Below, piece after piece: positions 1-7,308 of a DNA stretch of 14,897 nt (position 1 is the stretch's first letter; each line of letters starts with the position of its first letter). The stretch covers positions 1 through 14,897 of the forward strand of contig JAVCCT010000170.1 in the NCBI GenBank assembly GCA_030765325.1, written 5' to 3'. Source of the DNA: Candidatus Stygibacter frigidus. Lineage in GTDB: Bacteria > Cloacimonadota > Cloacimonadia > Cloacimonadales > TCS61. The translations under genes and the position numbers were made by a program. The notes under the pieces are model-generated. The model worked only from the letters and a program-made list of their open reading frames with translations. It did not search any database and was not told the origin of the DNA.

Positions 1-70
1 AGCAATAGGCTTAATTCACATTTTATAGAGGATTTAGCTTATTGCTCTCTACCCCCTGATCTGGTTAGTC

Positions 71-95
71 AAAAAAGGGGGGAAATATTCCCCCC
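71..95 (-). terminator. Rho-independent terminator of rpsO
   Basis: On the minus strand a stem of six G (complement of 90-95) and six C (complement of 77-82) encloses a 7-nt AT-rich loop and is followed directly by six T (complement of 71-76). It begins about 10 bases after the rpsO stop codon. This is a textbook intrinsic terminator and marks the end of the minus-strand transcription unit. Confidence 0.9.
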
Positions 96-105
96 ATAGC
101 TCCAT

Positions 106-375
106 TTATCGTCTGAGTCCTAATGTCTTGATTATCTTACGATATCGTGTAATATCTATCTTTGTCAAATAATCCAGAAGACTACGTCTTCTTCCGATCA
201 GTGTCAAAAGACCTCTACGAGTGTGAAAATCCTTAGGGTGAACCTTTAGATGTTCTGTGATTTCCTTGATACGATATGATAATAAAGCGATTTGGACCTC
301 TGGTGATCCAGTGTCTGACTCATGGAGTTTAAACTCTGCCATGATAGCCTGTTTGGCTTCGTTAGATAATGCCAT
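106..375 (-). CDS. rpsO: 30S ribosomal protein S15
   Basis: Small-subunit ribosomal protein S15 binds the central domain of 16S rRNA early in 30S assembly. The 89-residue product has the family length. It carries the S15 core: an N-terminal helix with DTGSPEVQ, then LKVHPKDFHTRRGL and the basic LIGRRRSLLDYL stretch, ending in RYRKIIKTLGLRR. The open frame extends 13 codons upstream to 414, but ATG at 375 is chosen because AGGAGG (complement of 381-386) lies 5 nt before it and the protein then begins MALSNEAKQ, as S15 proteins do. The S15 autoregulatory leader structure was not examined in detail. A strong terminator follows; the gene lies about 100 bases after the damaged methyltransferase gene. 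pnp, a frequent neighbour of rpsO, is not in the window. Confidence 0.97.
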   Translation of the reverse strand: MALSNEAKQAIMAEFKLHESDTGSPEVQIALLSYRIKEITEHLKVHPKDFHTRRGLLTLIGRRRSLLDYLTKIDITRYRKIIKTLGLRR

Positions 376-478
376 GCATACCTCCTTATAATTTAATAAG
401 TCAAATAAATACACCCCAATAGCTTGTAAAGTAATTTCTTGTTTATTTCCTGATAATTAATATCTTAGCTTTCAGGTT

Positions 479-1127
479 TTACTTTTTTTGCAAGATCATC
501 AGATATCCGCTACGATTAAATGATCTGAAACCTAAGCGTGCAAAAACTTCTAAAACCCTTATAAGGAAGGCATTATGGATTATTCCACTCAGTAGTGGAA
601 GTCGGCGCCATTTGATTTTCAATACTTTATATTCACCTTTCAAAACTTGATAGGTTTGTGGATGATCTTCTTGCCAATTGCCACCCAGATATTCCAGAAT
701 TGATTGAGGCGGATAGGGGCGAATATGGGTGAGATCATTATAAAAATGCCGCGACATAAGTGGGGCTCTCAGGCAGATAATGTCCCCGGGTTTAAGAATC
801 CTGTTCATTTGGTTAAGCAGTTCCCAGGCTTCTTCAGGATATAGATGCTCGATGAGATGACTGCCCATCATAGCTTTCAGCTTCAAAAGGCAGGTCAAGT
901 GCATCTCCAGAGATCACATTTAAGCCCTGCTGTTTGCACCAGCGAACTGCCTCAGGATTATTATCAATTCCTGAGATCTTCTCAAGTGCGTGTTTTATAA
1001 AATTACCGCTTCCACAGCCAATATCAATTACATTCCGGCAATCACTCAGATATCTATATGCGGTTTGATCCATGATCTTAGCTGTGTTATAGGCAAAGTG
1101 CTTTTTTAACCATTTTCTAAGACTCAC
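479..1127 (-). pseudogene. Class I SAM-dependent methyltransferase, frameshifted
   Basis: Two overlapping frames together make one methyltransferase of about 215 residues. The N-terminal part begins at GTG 1127, with AAGGAG (complement of 1134-1139) 6 nt upstream. It has SAM-binding motif I (DIGCGSG, residues 35-41), an acidic motif II (GIDNN) and the stretch DALDLPFEAESYDG. The frame then changes near 861-869, and the other frame continues with SHLIEHLYPEEAWELLNQMNRILKPGD, the post-motif-III region of Methyltransf_11-type enzymes, to a stop at 479. Neither half is a complete enzyme. The substrate is unknown. The GTG start overlaps the TAG stop of the upstream metallophosphoesterase by one base, so the two are translationally coupled. 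The change could be a real deletion or a sequencing or assembly error. The conserved motifs on both sides suggest it is recent. Confidence 0.8.
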
Positions 1128-2083
1128 TATTTTCTCCTTAAATGATGTATTACCATTTCTGGAGGACAATTCCAGCGTAGAGGAATACCAGATGCTCCAC
1201 AACCCAAAGAAGTGTATCCCTGCATTTTGCCAAATTGCCAGCGACCGCGATTATATTTACTTGCTGAGCGGCTGTTTGATATCACAGGTATTCCTCCTGG
1301 CAAGCATAATTGTCCTCCATGAGTATGACCGCAAAGATATAGATCATAACTATATAATGCAGCTTCTTTTATGTACTCCGGACTATGGATCAAAAGCAGT
1401 TTATATCCTGCTTCTGTAATTGCATCTCTTTGGTCAAATAATCTGCCGGTACGGTAATAGTGCACATCATCGAGTCCGGTTATCAATATTTTATCATCTC
1501 CACGCTTAAGCTCAATTGATTCATTGAGCAGGAATTTAAGTCCTAAACCAGCCACATTATCCAGAGTGTAATCCAGATAATCATGATTACCCAAAATGCC
1601 AAGGGCGGGAAATTCTGCCTGATTTGCTGTTGCAATTATCGGCTTCAATAAATCATCTATCCGTTCATTTGAGCAGTGAATATCAAACCGAAAATCACCA
1701 GTAAACACGCAAAGCTCAAAATCCACCTGCCGCATAAGGGTAGGAATAATATCAGAAAGCTCCGGTAACGCATCTATATGAATGTCACTTATCTGCAATA
1801 TCCTGAATCCGTCGAACTGGGCTGGCAGATTGGCAAAATTCCAGCTCTCATGGCGTATTCTCACCTGCAGAGCATTTTTATGCCAATCACCATAAATGCC
1901 ACTTACAAGAAGCAGGTCCTTAAAAAAATCATATACAAAGGGAATATTCTCCACAAAAAGTGTTTTATTTTTAAGGTCAAATACTCCAGACCCGCATCTC
2001 TTCTCTTTCTTAAGCCTTTCTTCCAACATTATAGCATCACTGAATGTTTGACTGTATCTGAAATCCTTTTCTATCTCATTCAT
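1127..2083 (-). CDS. Calcineurin-like metallophosphoesterase (YkuE/YaeI-like)
   Basis: Predicted dinuclear-metal phosphoesterase of 318 residues. All five core motifs are present in order: D-x-H in ISDIHID (100-102), GD (129-130), GNHD (165-168), the lone His in LIHSPE (233), and GHTHGGQ (252-258). The GHTHGGQ ending and the layout resemble the YkuE/YaeI group, some members of which act on lipid-linked pyrophosphates such as UDP-diacylglucosamine; the real substrate cannot be read from the sequence. No signal peptide is evident, but residues 45-65 (NIPFVYDFFKDLLLV) are hydrophobic and may touch the membrane. The start at 2083 is preferred over one six codons upstream because AGGAG (complement of 2089-2093) is 5 nt away. 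Its stop overlaps the start of the next gene, the damaged methyltransferase. Confidence 0.85.
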   Translation of the reverse strand: MNEIEKDFRYSQTFSDAIMLEERLKKEKRCGSGVFDLKNKTLFVENIPFVYDFFKDLLLVSGIYGDWHKNALQVRIRHESWNFANLPAQFDGFRILQISDIHIDALPELSDIIPTLMRQVDFELCVFTGDFRFDIHCSNERIDDLLKPIIATANQAEFPALGILGNHDYLDYTLDNVAGLGLKFLLNESIELKRGDDKILITGLDDVHYYRTGRLFDQRDAITEAGYKLLLIHSPEYIKEAALYSYDLYLCGHTHGGQLCLPGGIPVISNSRSASKYNRGRWQFGKMQGYTSLGCGASGIPLRWNCPPEMVIHHLRRK

Positions 2084-2118
2084 AATGTCTCCTAAGTACA
2101 ATCATCCCTAATCACATT

Positions 2119-2160
2119 ATCCGTGTTGATCCGCCAAATCCGTGTCATCAGTGTTCTATT
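2119..2160 (+). repeat. Dispersed ATCCGTGT-type intergenic repeat, copy 1
   Basis: The gap between the dehydratase-like gene and the metallophosphoesterase contains repeated short words (ATCCGTGT, GATCCGCC, AATCCGTGT, ATCAGTGT) ending in GTGTTCTAT. A related but not identical run, with ATCAGTGTAAATCCGCG, AATCCGCCC and the same GTGTTCTAT end, lies on the minus strand at 10687-10728. Function unknown. Confidence 0.55.
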
Positions 2161-2178
2161 CTTCAGTCTTTTCCTGAT

Positions 2179-3153
2179 TTACTTGTATTTAATCATATCC
2201 AGAAAACTCTCTATTCGTAATCGACTTCTGGCTTCCAGCTTCCCCGGCTGATCGCCTTCCAGAGTTAATACGGGCACATCAAGATATTTGCGGATCAATA
2301 TATTATCTATCTGCCGATGGCAAAAGCTCTGGGTATAACTGATCACGCCATCCAGATTACGGCGTTTGATCTCAGCTTTAATATCTGCCAGACGTTCATT
2401 GACGGAATAGGGATATGTATAATACCAGTATTGATCGATTATATCATCTTTAAGATAGGGCATGGCAAACTGTCGCTGAATTTCGTTATACACCACCTGC
2501 GCCCCTTCGCTTTCCAGATATTCGTAAAGATCATCAAAAATGGGGGGGACGCCCAGAAATCCTAATCTAAGTTTTTTGTTTTGCCTCTTTCTCTGTTTTG
2601 CCTCTAACATAAACTCATCAAGATCAGTTTCATATTTATGATGATCACCCCCAAAATCACTGGCATTCACCAGCCAGAGATGATTTTCTTTACCACTCAC
2701 TTTGCCTGTCTGCCAGGTGAGTTCATCAAGTTCTACCAGTTTCTTTCTGATCCTGTCCAATTCACGTTTAACTTTCATTGTATCGCTGCGGCTCACACCA
2801 AAATATTCTTCCAGCAGCTCAATTTCTCTTGCCAGCTTGATCTTGTCATGGTCAAAGGGAAAAGAGAAATACAAGATTTTTTGTCCCTGATCAGCAAGGG
2901 TTACCAGCAGCGAATGCGTGTTTGAGCAGTCTCCCTGGATAATGCCCATCACATAATCAAAATCTGCATCAAAGGTTACGCTGTAAATTCCTTTGATCCA
3001 ACTGCAGATATTGCGCGGATAGCCCATCTTTTCTGCTTTCTGCACCAATTGCGTGTTTTTGCCTGTGATAAAGATATTATTAAGATCAATCACCTGATGC
3101 CCTGCTGCAAGGATTGGTTCAATGGGAAAGCTGGTCGTGAAGCCTATTTTCAT
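2179..3153 (-). CDS. 2-hydroxyacyl-CoA dehydratase D-component (HgdB/BcrC) family protein
   Basis: A 324-residue member of the family that includes the subunits of 2-hydroxyglutaryl-CoA dehydratase and benzoyl-CoA reductase. The visible support is three well-spaced cysteines in family-like contexts: NICSW (C50), GDCSN (C76) and SFCHRQ (C278), plausible ligands of a [4Fe-4S] cluster. The C-terminal end LTLEGDQPG...RLRIESFLDMI is the hallmark of the family. A basic, Lys/Arg-rich helical stretch (125-145) lies between the two halves. No partner subunit and no ATP-dependent activase (HgdC-type) is present in the window, so the reaction is unknown; stand-alone homologues are often annotated only by family. 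The start is 9 bases after the ABC-F stop codon, with AAGGAAA just upstream, so the two genes are probably cotranscribed. Confidence 0.8.
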   Translation of the reverse strand: MKIGFTTSFPIEPILAAGHQVIDLNNIFITGKNTQLVQKAEKMGYPRNICSWIKGIYSVTFDADFDYVMGIIQGDCSNTHSLLVTLADQGQKILYFSFPFDHDKIKLAREIELLEEYFGVSRSDTMKVKRELDRIRKKLVELDELTWQTGKVSGKENHLWLVNASDFGGDHHKYETDLDEFMLEAKQRKRQNKKLRLGFLGVPPIFDDLYEYLESEGAQVVYNEIQRQFAMPYLKDDIIDQYWYYTYPYSVNERLADIKAEIKRRNLDGVISYTQSFCHRQIDNILIRKYLDVPVLTLEGDQPGKLEARSRLRIESFLDMIKYK

Positions 3154-3162
3154 CGCTTTTCC

Positions 3163-5043
3163 TTATTCGCTTTTTTCCAGATACTCAGTTTCTTTTTCTT
3201 CTATTTTCACCAGCAAATACTTCCTGTCCAGTTTTAACTTATCATGCTCCGTCTTCAGTTCCATAAATCTTGCTTTGTCATTATAGACTTCCCTGGTGCC
3301 ATAGGCAGTTTCCAGCTTCTCAATCTGCTGCTCCAAGGCTGATAATTCGGTCTGCATTTTTCCTAGTTCAGTTAATATTTTCTCCAGTACCTGGGGATTG
3401 ATTTTTTTTTCTCTTGCAGGTCTATTATCTATTGATTCTTTTTTACGACTGGATAGAAACATCTCGTGGGTAAATACTTCTTCTATCTCCTGGTCCATCT
3501 CAGTTATCATTTTATCTTTAAAAAGCCAGATTTTATTTGCCACTCTCTGGATAAAATAACTGTCATGCGAAACAAATATCACTGTCCCCTGATAGTGTTG
3601 CAAAGATTTTTCCAGCTCCTCTATTGTATTAATATCAAGATGGTTAGTAGGCTCATCAAGGATCAAAAAGTTTGGCTGCTGCCAGATTAGTTTTGCCAGA
3701 TACAGCCTGGCTTTTTCTCCACCGCTAAGCACCATCACTGATTTGAATACATCGTCGCCTATAAATGAAAATCTTGCCAGCCAGCTAAGAACTTCTCCCT
3801 GCTCAGCTCCCGGCATCAGTGATTGCAAAGTATCAAACACATTTAAGCCTTCATCAAGTTCTGTGCGCATCTGGTCATAATAGCCAATATTAAGGCTGGC
3901 TCCTATCTTTGCTGTTCCTGCCAGTGGTTTCAGCTCATTTGTGATGCAGCGCAGCAGGGTAGTTTTTCCACTGCCATTTTCTCCCACCAGGGCAATTCTA
4001 TTGCGATAATGGATATAGAGATTCAAAGGCTTTGTGAGAGCATTACCAGGATAACCCAATACAGCATCCTCAAATATAAATACATCATTTCCGCTCCTGG
4101 TAGAGCTTTTAAAGGATAGATTGATCCGCTTCTCATGCTCAGGTTTGGAGATTACTTCCATTCTATTCAGCATCTTTTGCCGGCTCTTTGCCTGTTGCAC
4201 CTTCTGTCCTGCCATATTCCTGGCAATAAAATCTTCCGTCTCTTTGATGAATTTCTGCTGCCTTTTATATTCCCGCACCTGCGTAAGTTCGCGATTTGCC
4301 CGGTCAGATTCCCAGGTGGAATAGTTGCCATGAGTCATATATATCCGCATATTACGCAATTCAGCTATTTTGCTTACTGTCTTATCCAGAAAATGACGAT
4401 CATGTGAGATGATCAGATACGGCTTTTCCTGCTTGACAAGATAATTCTCCAGCCAGTAGATCATTGTGAAATCCAGATGATTAGTTGGCTCATCCAGCAG
4501 CATGATATCCTTTTCTGCCAGCAGGATACGGGTGAACTGGATACGAGTCTTCTCTCCACCACTAAAATCTGCTATCTTTCTTTCCCACATATCAAGCTCA
4601 AGATTAAATCCAGCTAAGATTATCTTCATCTCAGAGGCGTAATGATAACCGCCCATTTGATAATATTGCTCTTCCAGACGCTCCAGCTTTTTAAGATTTA
4701 CTTCACTGCTGTCTGTTACTACTGCCTTCCGAGCCGCATCCAGCTCCTTGCTAGTTTGATTTATCTTCTCATTTGCTGAGCTTACGCATTCATACAAGGT
4801 TTGAGTTTCATCAAGTTCCACTTCCTGACTCAGGTAAGCTATTTTAAGCTTTTTTGCCTGATGCACAACTCCCTTATGAGGTACTATTCGTTTCGCAAGT
4901 ATATTAAAAAGAGTGGTTTTACCACTGCCATTTGGGCCCACCAGTCCTATTCGGCTGTTATGCTCAAGCGAAAACGAGATATCCTTGAATATATCTCGAT
5001 CTGCAAAATTATGACTCACCTCGCTGATACTTATTAAACTCAT
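3163..5043 (-). CDS. ABC-F family ATPase (Uup/EttA-like)
   Basis: A soluble protein of 626 residues with two ATP-binding cassettes and no membrane segments, as in ABC-F translation factors that act at the ribosomal E site. Cassette 1 has Walker A GPNGSGKTT (36-44), signature FSGGEKTR (160-167) and Walker B LLDEPTNHLD (182-191). Cassette 2 has GENGSGKTT (354-362), LSGGEKAR (439-446) and LILDEPTNHLD (460-470). Between them (about 245-310) is the charged linker typical of the family. The C-terminus (about 548-626) is a long charged, heptad-like helix resembling the C-terminal coiled coil of Uup and related proteins. The subfamily cannot be fixed without phylogeny; a role in antibiotic resistance is possible but unsupported. 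The gene is first in a two-gene unit with the HgdB-type gene. Confidence 0.93.
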   Translation of the reverse strand: MSLISISEVSHNFADRDIFKDISFSLEHNSRIGLVGPNGSGKTTLFNILAKRIVPHKGVVHQAKKLKIAYLSQEVELDETQTLYECVSSANEKINQTSKELDAARKAVVTDSSEVNLKKLERLEEQYYQMGGYHYASEMKIILAGFNLELDMWERKIADFSGGEKTRIQFTRILLAEKDIMLLDEPTNHLDFTMIYWLENYLVKQEKPYLIISHDRHFLDKTVSKIAELRNMRIYMTHGNYSTWESDRANRELTQVREYKRQQKFIKETEDFIARNMAGQKVQQAKSRQKMLNRMEVISKPEHEKRINLSFKSSTRSGNDVFIFEDAVLGYPGNALTKPLNLYIHYRNRIALVGENGSGKTTLLRCITNELKPLAGTAKIGASLNIGYYDQMRTELDEGLNVFDTLQSLMPGAEQGEVLSWLARFSFIGDDVFKSVMVLSGGEKARLYLAKLIWQQPNFLILDEPTNHLDINTIEELEKSLQHYQGTVIFVSHDSYFIQRVANKIWLFKDKMITEMDQEIEEVFTHEMFLSSRKKESIDNRPAREKKINPQVLEKILTELGKMQTELSALEQQIEKLETAYGTREVYNDKARFMELKTEHDKLKLDRKYLLVKIEEKETEYLEKSE

Positions 5044-5095
5044 TTTCCTGATTTACTCCCTGTTATTTCATCCTCTCTTATCAGAGACTTACAAA

Positions 5096-5122
5096 AACAT
5101 ACGCTACCCCCTTATTTGTCAA
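5096..5122 (-). promoter_or_regulatory. Possible sigma70-type promoter of the ABC-F gene
   Basis: On the minus strand a perfect TTGACA (complement of 5117-5122) is followed after 15 bases by TATGTT (complement of 5096-5101), about 55 bases upstream of the ABC-F ATG. The spacer is short of the ideal 17, so this is only a candidate. Confidence 0.35.
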
Positions 5123-5146
5123 TTCACAATTCGCACCATTTCCCCT

Positions 5147-5180
5147 GACCTTGCGAATGGTTTTATCCTTCGCAATGGTC
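5147..5180. repeat. Bulged inverted repeat (hairpin)
   Basis: GACC, TTGCGAA, GG (5147-5160) pair with CC, TTCGCAA, GGTC (5167-5180) around TTTTAT, giving 13 base pairs with one unpaired T on each arm. No T-tract follows on either strand, so it is not an obvious intrinsic terminator. It lies in the spacer upstream of the ABC-F gene and may be a dispersed palindrome or a regulatory structure. Confidence 0.5.
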
Positions 5181-5520
5181 AAACCTTGATATGGTATTAT
5201 TGCATTCTGAAAATAATCCAATCATTTCGAAGGTATAAACACCATTCAAAAGGTCTTTTTCCCAAATATTTTCAGTCTTCTAAGTCTATAACAGGTGGAA
5301 CAACAAAGCACAATCTAACATAAAAATGTCACTATGTGCTTTGTTGTTCCACTTAAAGGTCTGCATATAGGAAATATATATTCTAAGTAAATATAAATAA
5401 TGAGATATGGGCGAAGTGGGATAACAATAGTTATATATTAAAACAAAAATAGTGTATTAATCTTCAAAAATGATCTGAATCAGGTAAAATGTATGGATAA
5501 TATATGAAATGAAATATGAG
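5181..5520. other. Intergenic spacer downstream of the ABC exporter
   Basis: No gene is supported here; the open frames are very short and lack ribosome binding sites. The stretch is AT-rich, especially 5365-5520, and contains the 18-bp perfect palindrome listed separately. The word AAAGGTCT occurs on both sides of that palindrome (about 5250 and 5356). No clear terminator of the ABC exporter gene was found. Confidence 0.6.
5295..5352. repeat. 18-bp perfect inverted repeat
   Basis: GTGGAACAACAAAGCACA (5295-5312) and its exact reverse complement (5335-5352) flank a 22-nt centre that contains a small ACAT-AAAA-ATGT hairpin. There is no open frame and no T-run after the stem, so it looks more like a palindromic intergenic element than an intrinsic terminator, although it could still stop or stabilise the 3' end of the exporter mRNA. 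Confidence 0.75.
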
Positions 5521-7278
5521 TTATACTATAATATTATTCAGGAATTCGTGGGCATAGTATAATCTGTAATATTCGCCCTGCTCCGCAAGGAGTGATTTGT
5601 GGCTGCCGCGTTCGATTATAGAGCCTTCTTTTAGAACCAGGATTTCATCAGCATTCTGGATTGTGGTGAGTCTGTGGGCAATAATGAAGGTGGTTCTGTT
5701 TTGGGCGATTTTATTTATTGCCTGCTGGATTTTCACTTCTGCTTCGTTATCCAGCGCAGAGGTGGCTTCATCAAGTAGTAAAATGGGAGCGTTTTTGAGG
5801 ATTGCCCTGGCAATGGCTATTCTTTGCCTTTGACCACCGGAAAGTACAACACCTCTTTCTCCCAGAGGTGTGTCATAACCCTCAGGAAGCTGCCGGATAA
5901 AATCATAAGCATTTGCCATTCTGGCTGCTTCTTCCACTTCGCTGTCTGCTGCATCTATTCTACCGTAGCGGATATTTTCCCTGATTGTGCCCCAAAACAA
6001 AAAGCCTTCCTGCATAACGAGTGAGATATTTTGTCTGAGCCAGCGGGTTTGCAGGTTTTTGATATTGATATCATCCAGAGTGATATTTCCGGAAGTGGGG
6101 TCATAAAACCGCATCAACAGGTTGAAAGCAGTAGTTTTACCGCTTCCACTCGAGCCTACCAGGGCAATAGTTTTGCCTGGTGATATCTCAAAATTAAGAT
6201 CTTTCAATGCTGGCATGCCAGACCCTTCATAATGGAAAGTCACGTTTTCAAACTTAAAAGCACCCCTGGAAGGTTTAAGCGGGATGATCGGATTAAGTTT
6301 CTCTGGAGGTTGAGGGATTGTGTCCAGGACGTTGTATATCCTTTTGATCGAGCTCATGCCAGCTTCAATGATGGTGGTGGTGCTGCTTAATCTGATGATG
6401 GGATTATAAAGAAATCCCAGATATGTGTAAAATGCCACGATCTCTCCAGTGGTCATGGTACCATACCTGATAGCAAAGTAACTGCCAAAGCTAAGCACCA
6501 GAAGAATACCGAAAATAGTTAGATATTCTGTGAGTCCACCAAACATAGCGTTAAAAGTGTAGGTTTTGATTCTTAGACGCCGATCTTCTTTGAGGTATTT
6601 ATTGAATTGGAGCGTTCTTTCCTGCTCCAGGTTAAAGGCTCTCACCACTCTAATGCCAGCTATGGAATCATGGAACTCACTGGAAAGCTGAGCATAATTT
6701 TCTCTGATCGAGCGGTTCATTTCGCCGATATTACGCCGGAAAAATTTATGAACTAAAGCATATATGGGTAGGATGATAAAAGAGATAAGGGCAAGTTTGT
6801 AATTCATAAATATTAGTATAGTGCCTATGATGATGATCAGGAGAATGTCTTCCAGCAGATAGATGAGGGAATTAGTGGTCATCATTTCAGTATTCATCAC
6901 ATCATCCAGCATGTGGTTCATGATGTCACCAGTTTTGTTATCATCAAAAAAGATAAATGAAAGTAGCTGGAAATGGTGCATGAGTTTATTCCTGAGATCA
7001 TAGATATAATGATAGCCAAATTTGAGCATGCGATTGTTGCGCAGGATAAAGGCAGCCATGCGTAAGAGATATAATGCTGCCAGCACTACTGCTGCATGTG
7101 CTAAGGGAGTGAAATCTTTTTGAGGGATATAAGTATCGATGATATCACGGAAAAAGCGGGGTAGCAGGGTTTGGATCCAGACGATCACGATCATCATTAG
7201 CAGGGCAATGCTGAGATATTTCCAATAAGGTTTTGTGGAATTAACATAACGAATGAAATGTGATCTTTTTTTATTCAT
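5521..7278 (-). CDS. ABC exporter half-transporter (MsbA/LmrA-like), membrane-ATPase fusion
   Basis: A 585-residue type IV ABC exporter with a membrane domain fused to an ATPase, expected to act as a homodimer in the inner membrane. Six hydrophobic segments can be placed at roughly 20-40, 60-80, 140-158, 160-178, 250-270 and 278-295. The coupling-helix region SSEFHDSIAGIRVVRAF (199-215) is typical of ABC_membrane domains. The nucleotide-binding domain has Walker A GSSGSGKTT (375-383), Q-loop Gln in VMQEG (423), signature LSGGQRQR (479-486), Walker B ILLLDEATSALD (499-510) and the H-loop His (535). All catalytic elements are intact. The substrate (lipid, peptide or drug) cannot be inferred. 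It starts 30 bases after the racemase stop, consistent with a phoH-racemase-exporter unit. Confidence 0.92.
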   Translation of the reverse strand: MNKKRSHFIRYVNSTKPYWKYLSIALLMMIVIVWIQTLLPRFFRDIIDTYIPQKDFTPLAHAAVVLAALYLLRMAAFILRNNRMLKFGYHYIYDLRNKLMHHFQLLSFIFFDDNKTGDIMNHMLDDVMNTEMMTTNSLIYLLEDILLIIIIGTILIFMNYKLALISFIILPIYALVHKFFRRNIGEMNRSIRENYAQLSSEFHDSIAGIRVVRAFNLEQERTLQFNKYLKEDRRLRIKTYTFNAMFGGLTEYLTIFGILLVLSFGSYFAIRYGTMTTGEIVAFYTYLGFLYNPIIRLSSTTTIIEAGMSSIKRIYNVLDTIPQPPEKLNPIIPLKPSRGAFKFENVTFHYEGSGMPALKDLNFEISPGKTIALVGSSGSGKTTAFNLLMRFYDPTSGNITLDDINIKNLQTRWLRQNISLVMQEGFLFWGTIRENIRYGRIDAADSEVEEAARMANAYDFIRQLPEGYDTPLGERGVVLSGGQRQRIAIARAILKNAPILLLDEATSALDNEAEVKIQQAINKIAQNRTTFIIAHRLTTIQNADEILVLKEGSIIERGSHKSLLAEQGEYYRLYYAHEFLNNIIV

Positions 7279-7308
7279 ATTTATCTTCTCTGAACCAGAA
7301 AATTTGTT

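Noticed and set aside
1..46. Possible hairpin between AGCAATAGGCT and AGCTTATTGCT at the left edge
   Set aside because: There is one mismatch in 11, a long loop and no T-run; it is too weak and truncated by the window edge.
479..1202. Two separate small genes at 479-904 and 834-1202 on the minus strand
   Set aside because: The first has only the C-terminal and the second only the N-terminal part of one SAM methyltransferase, so they are better described as one frameshifted gene starting at 1127.
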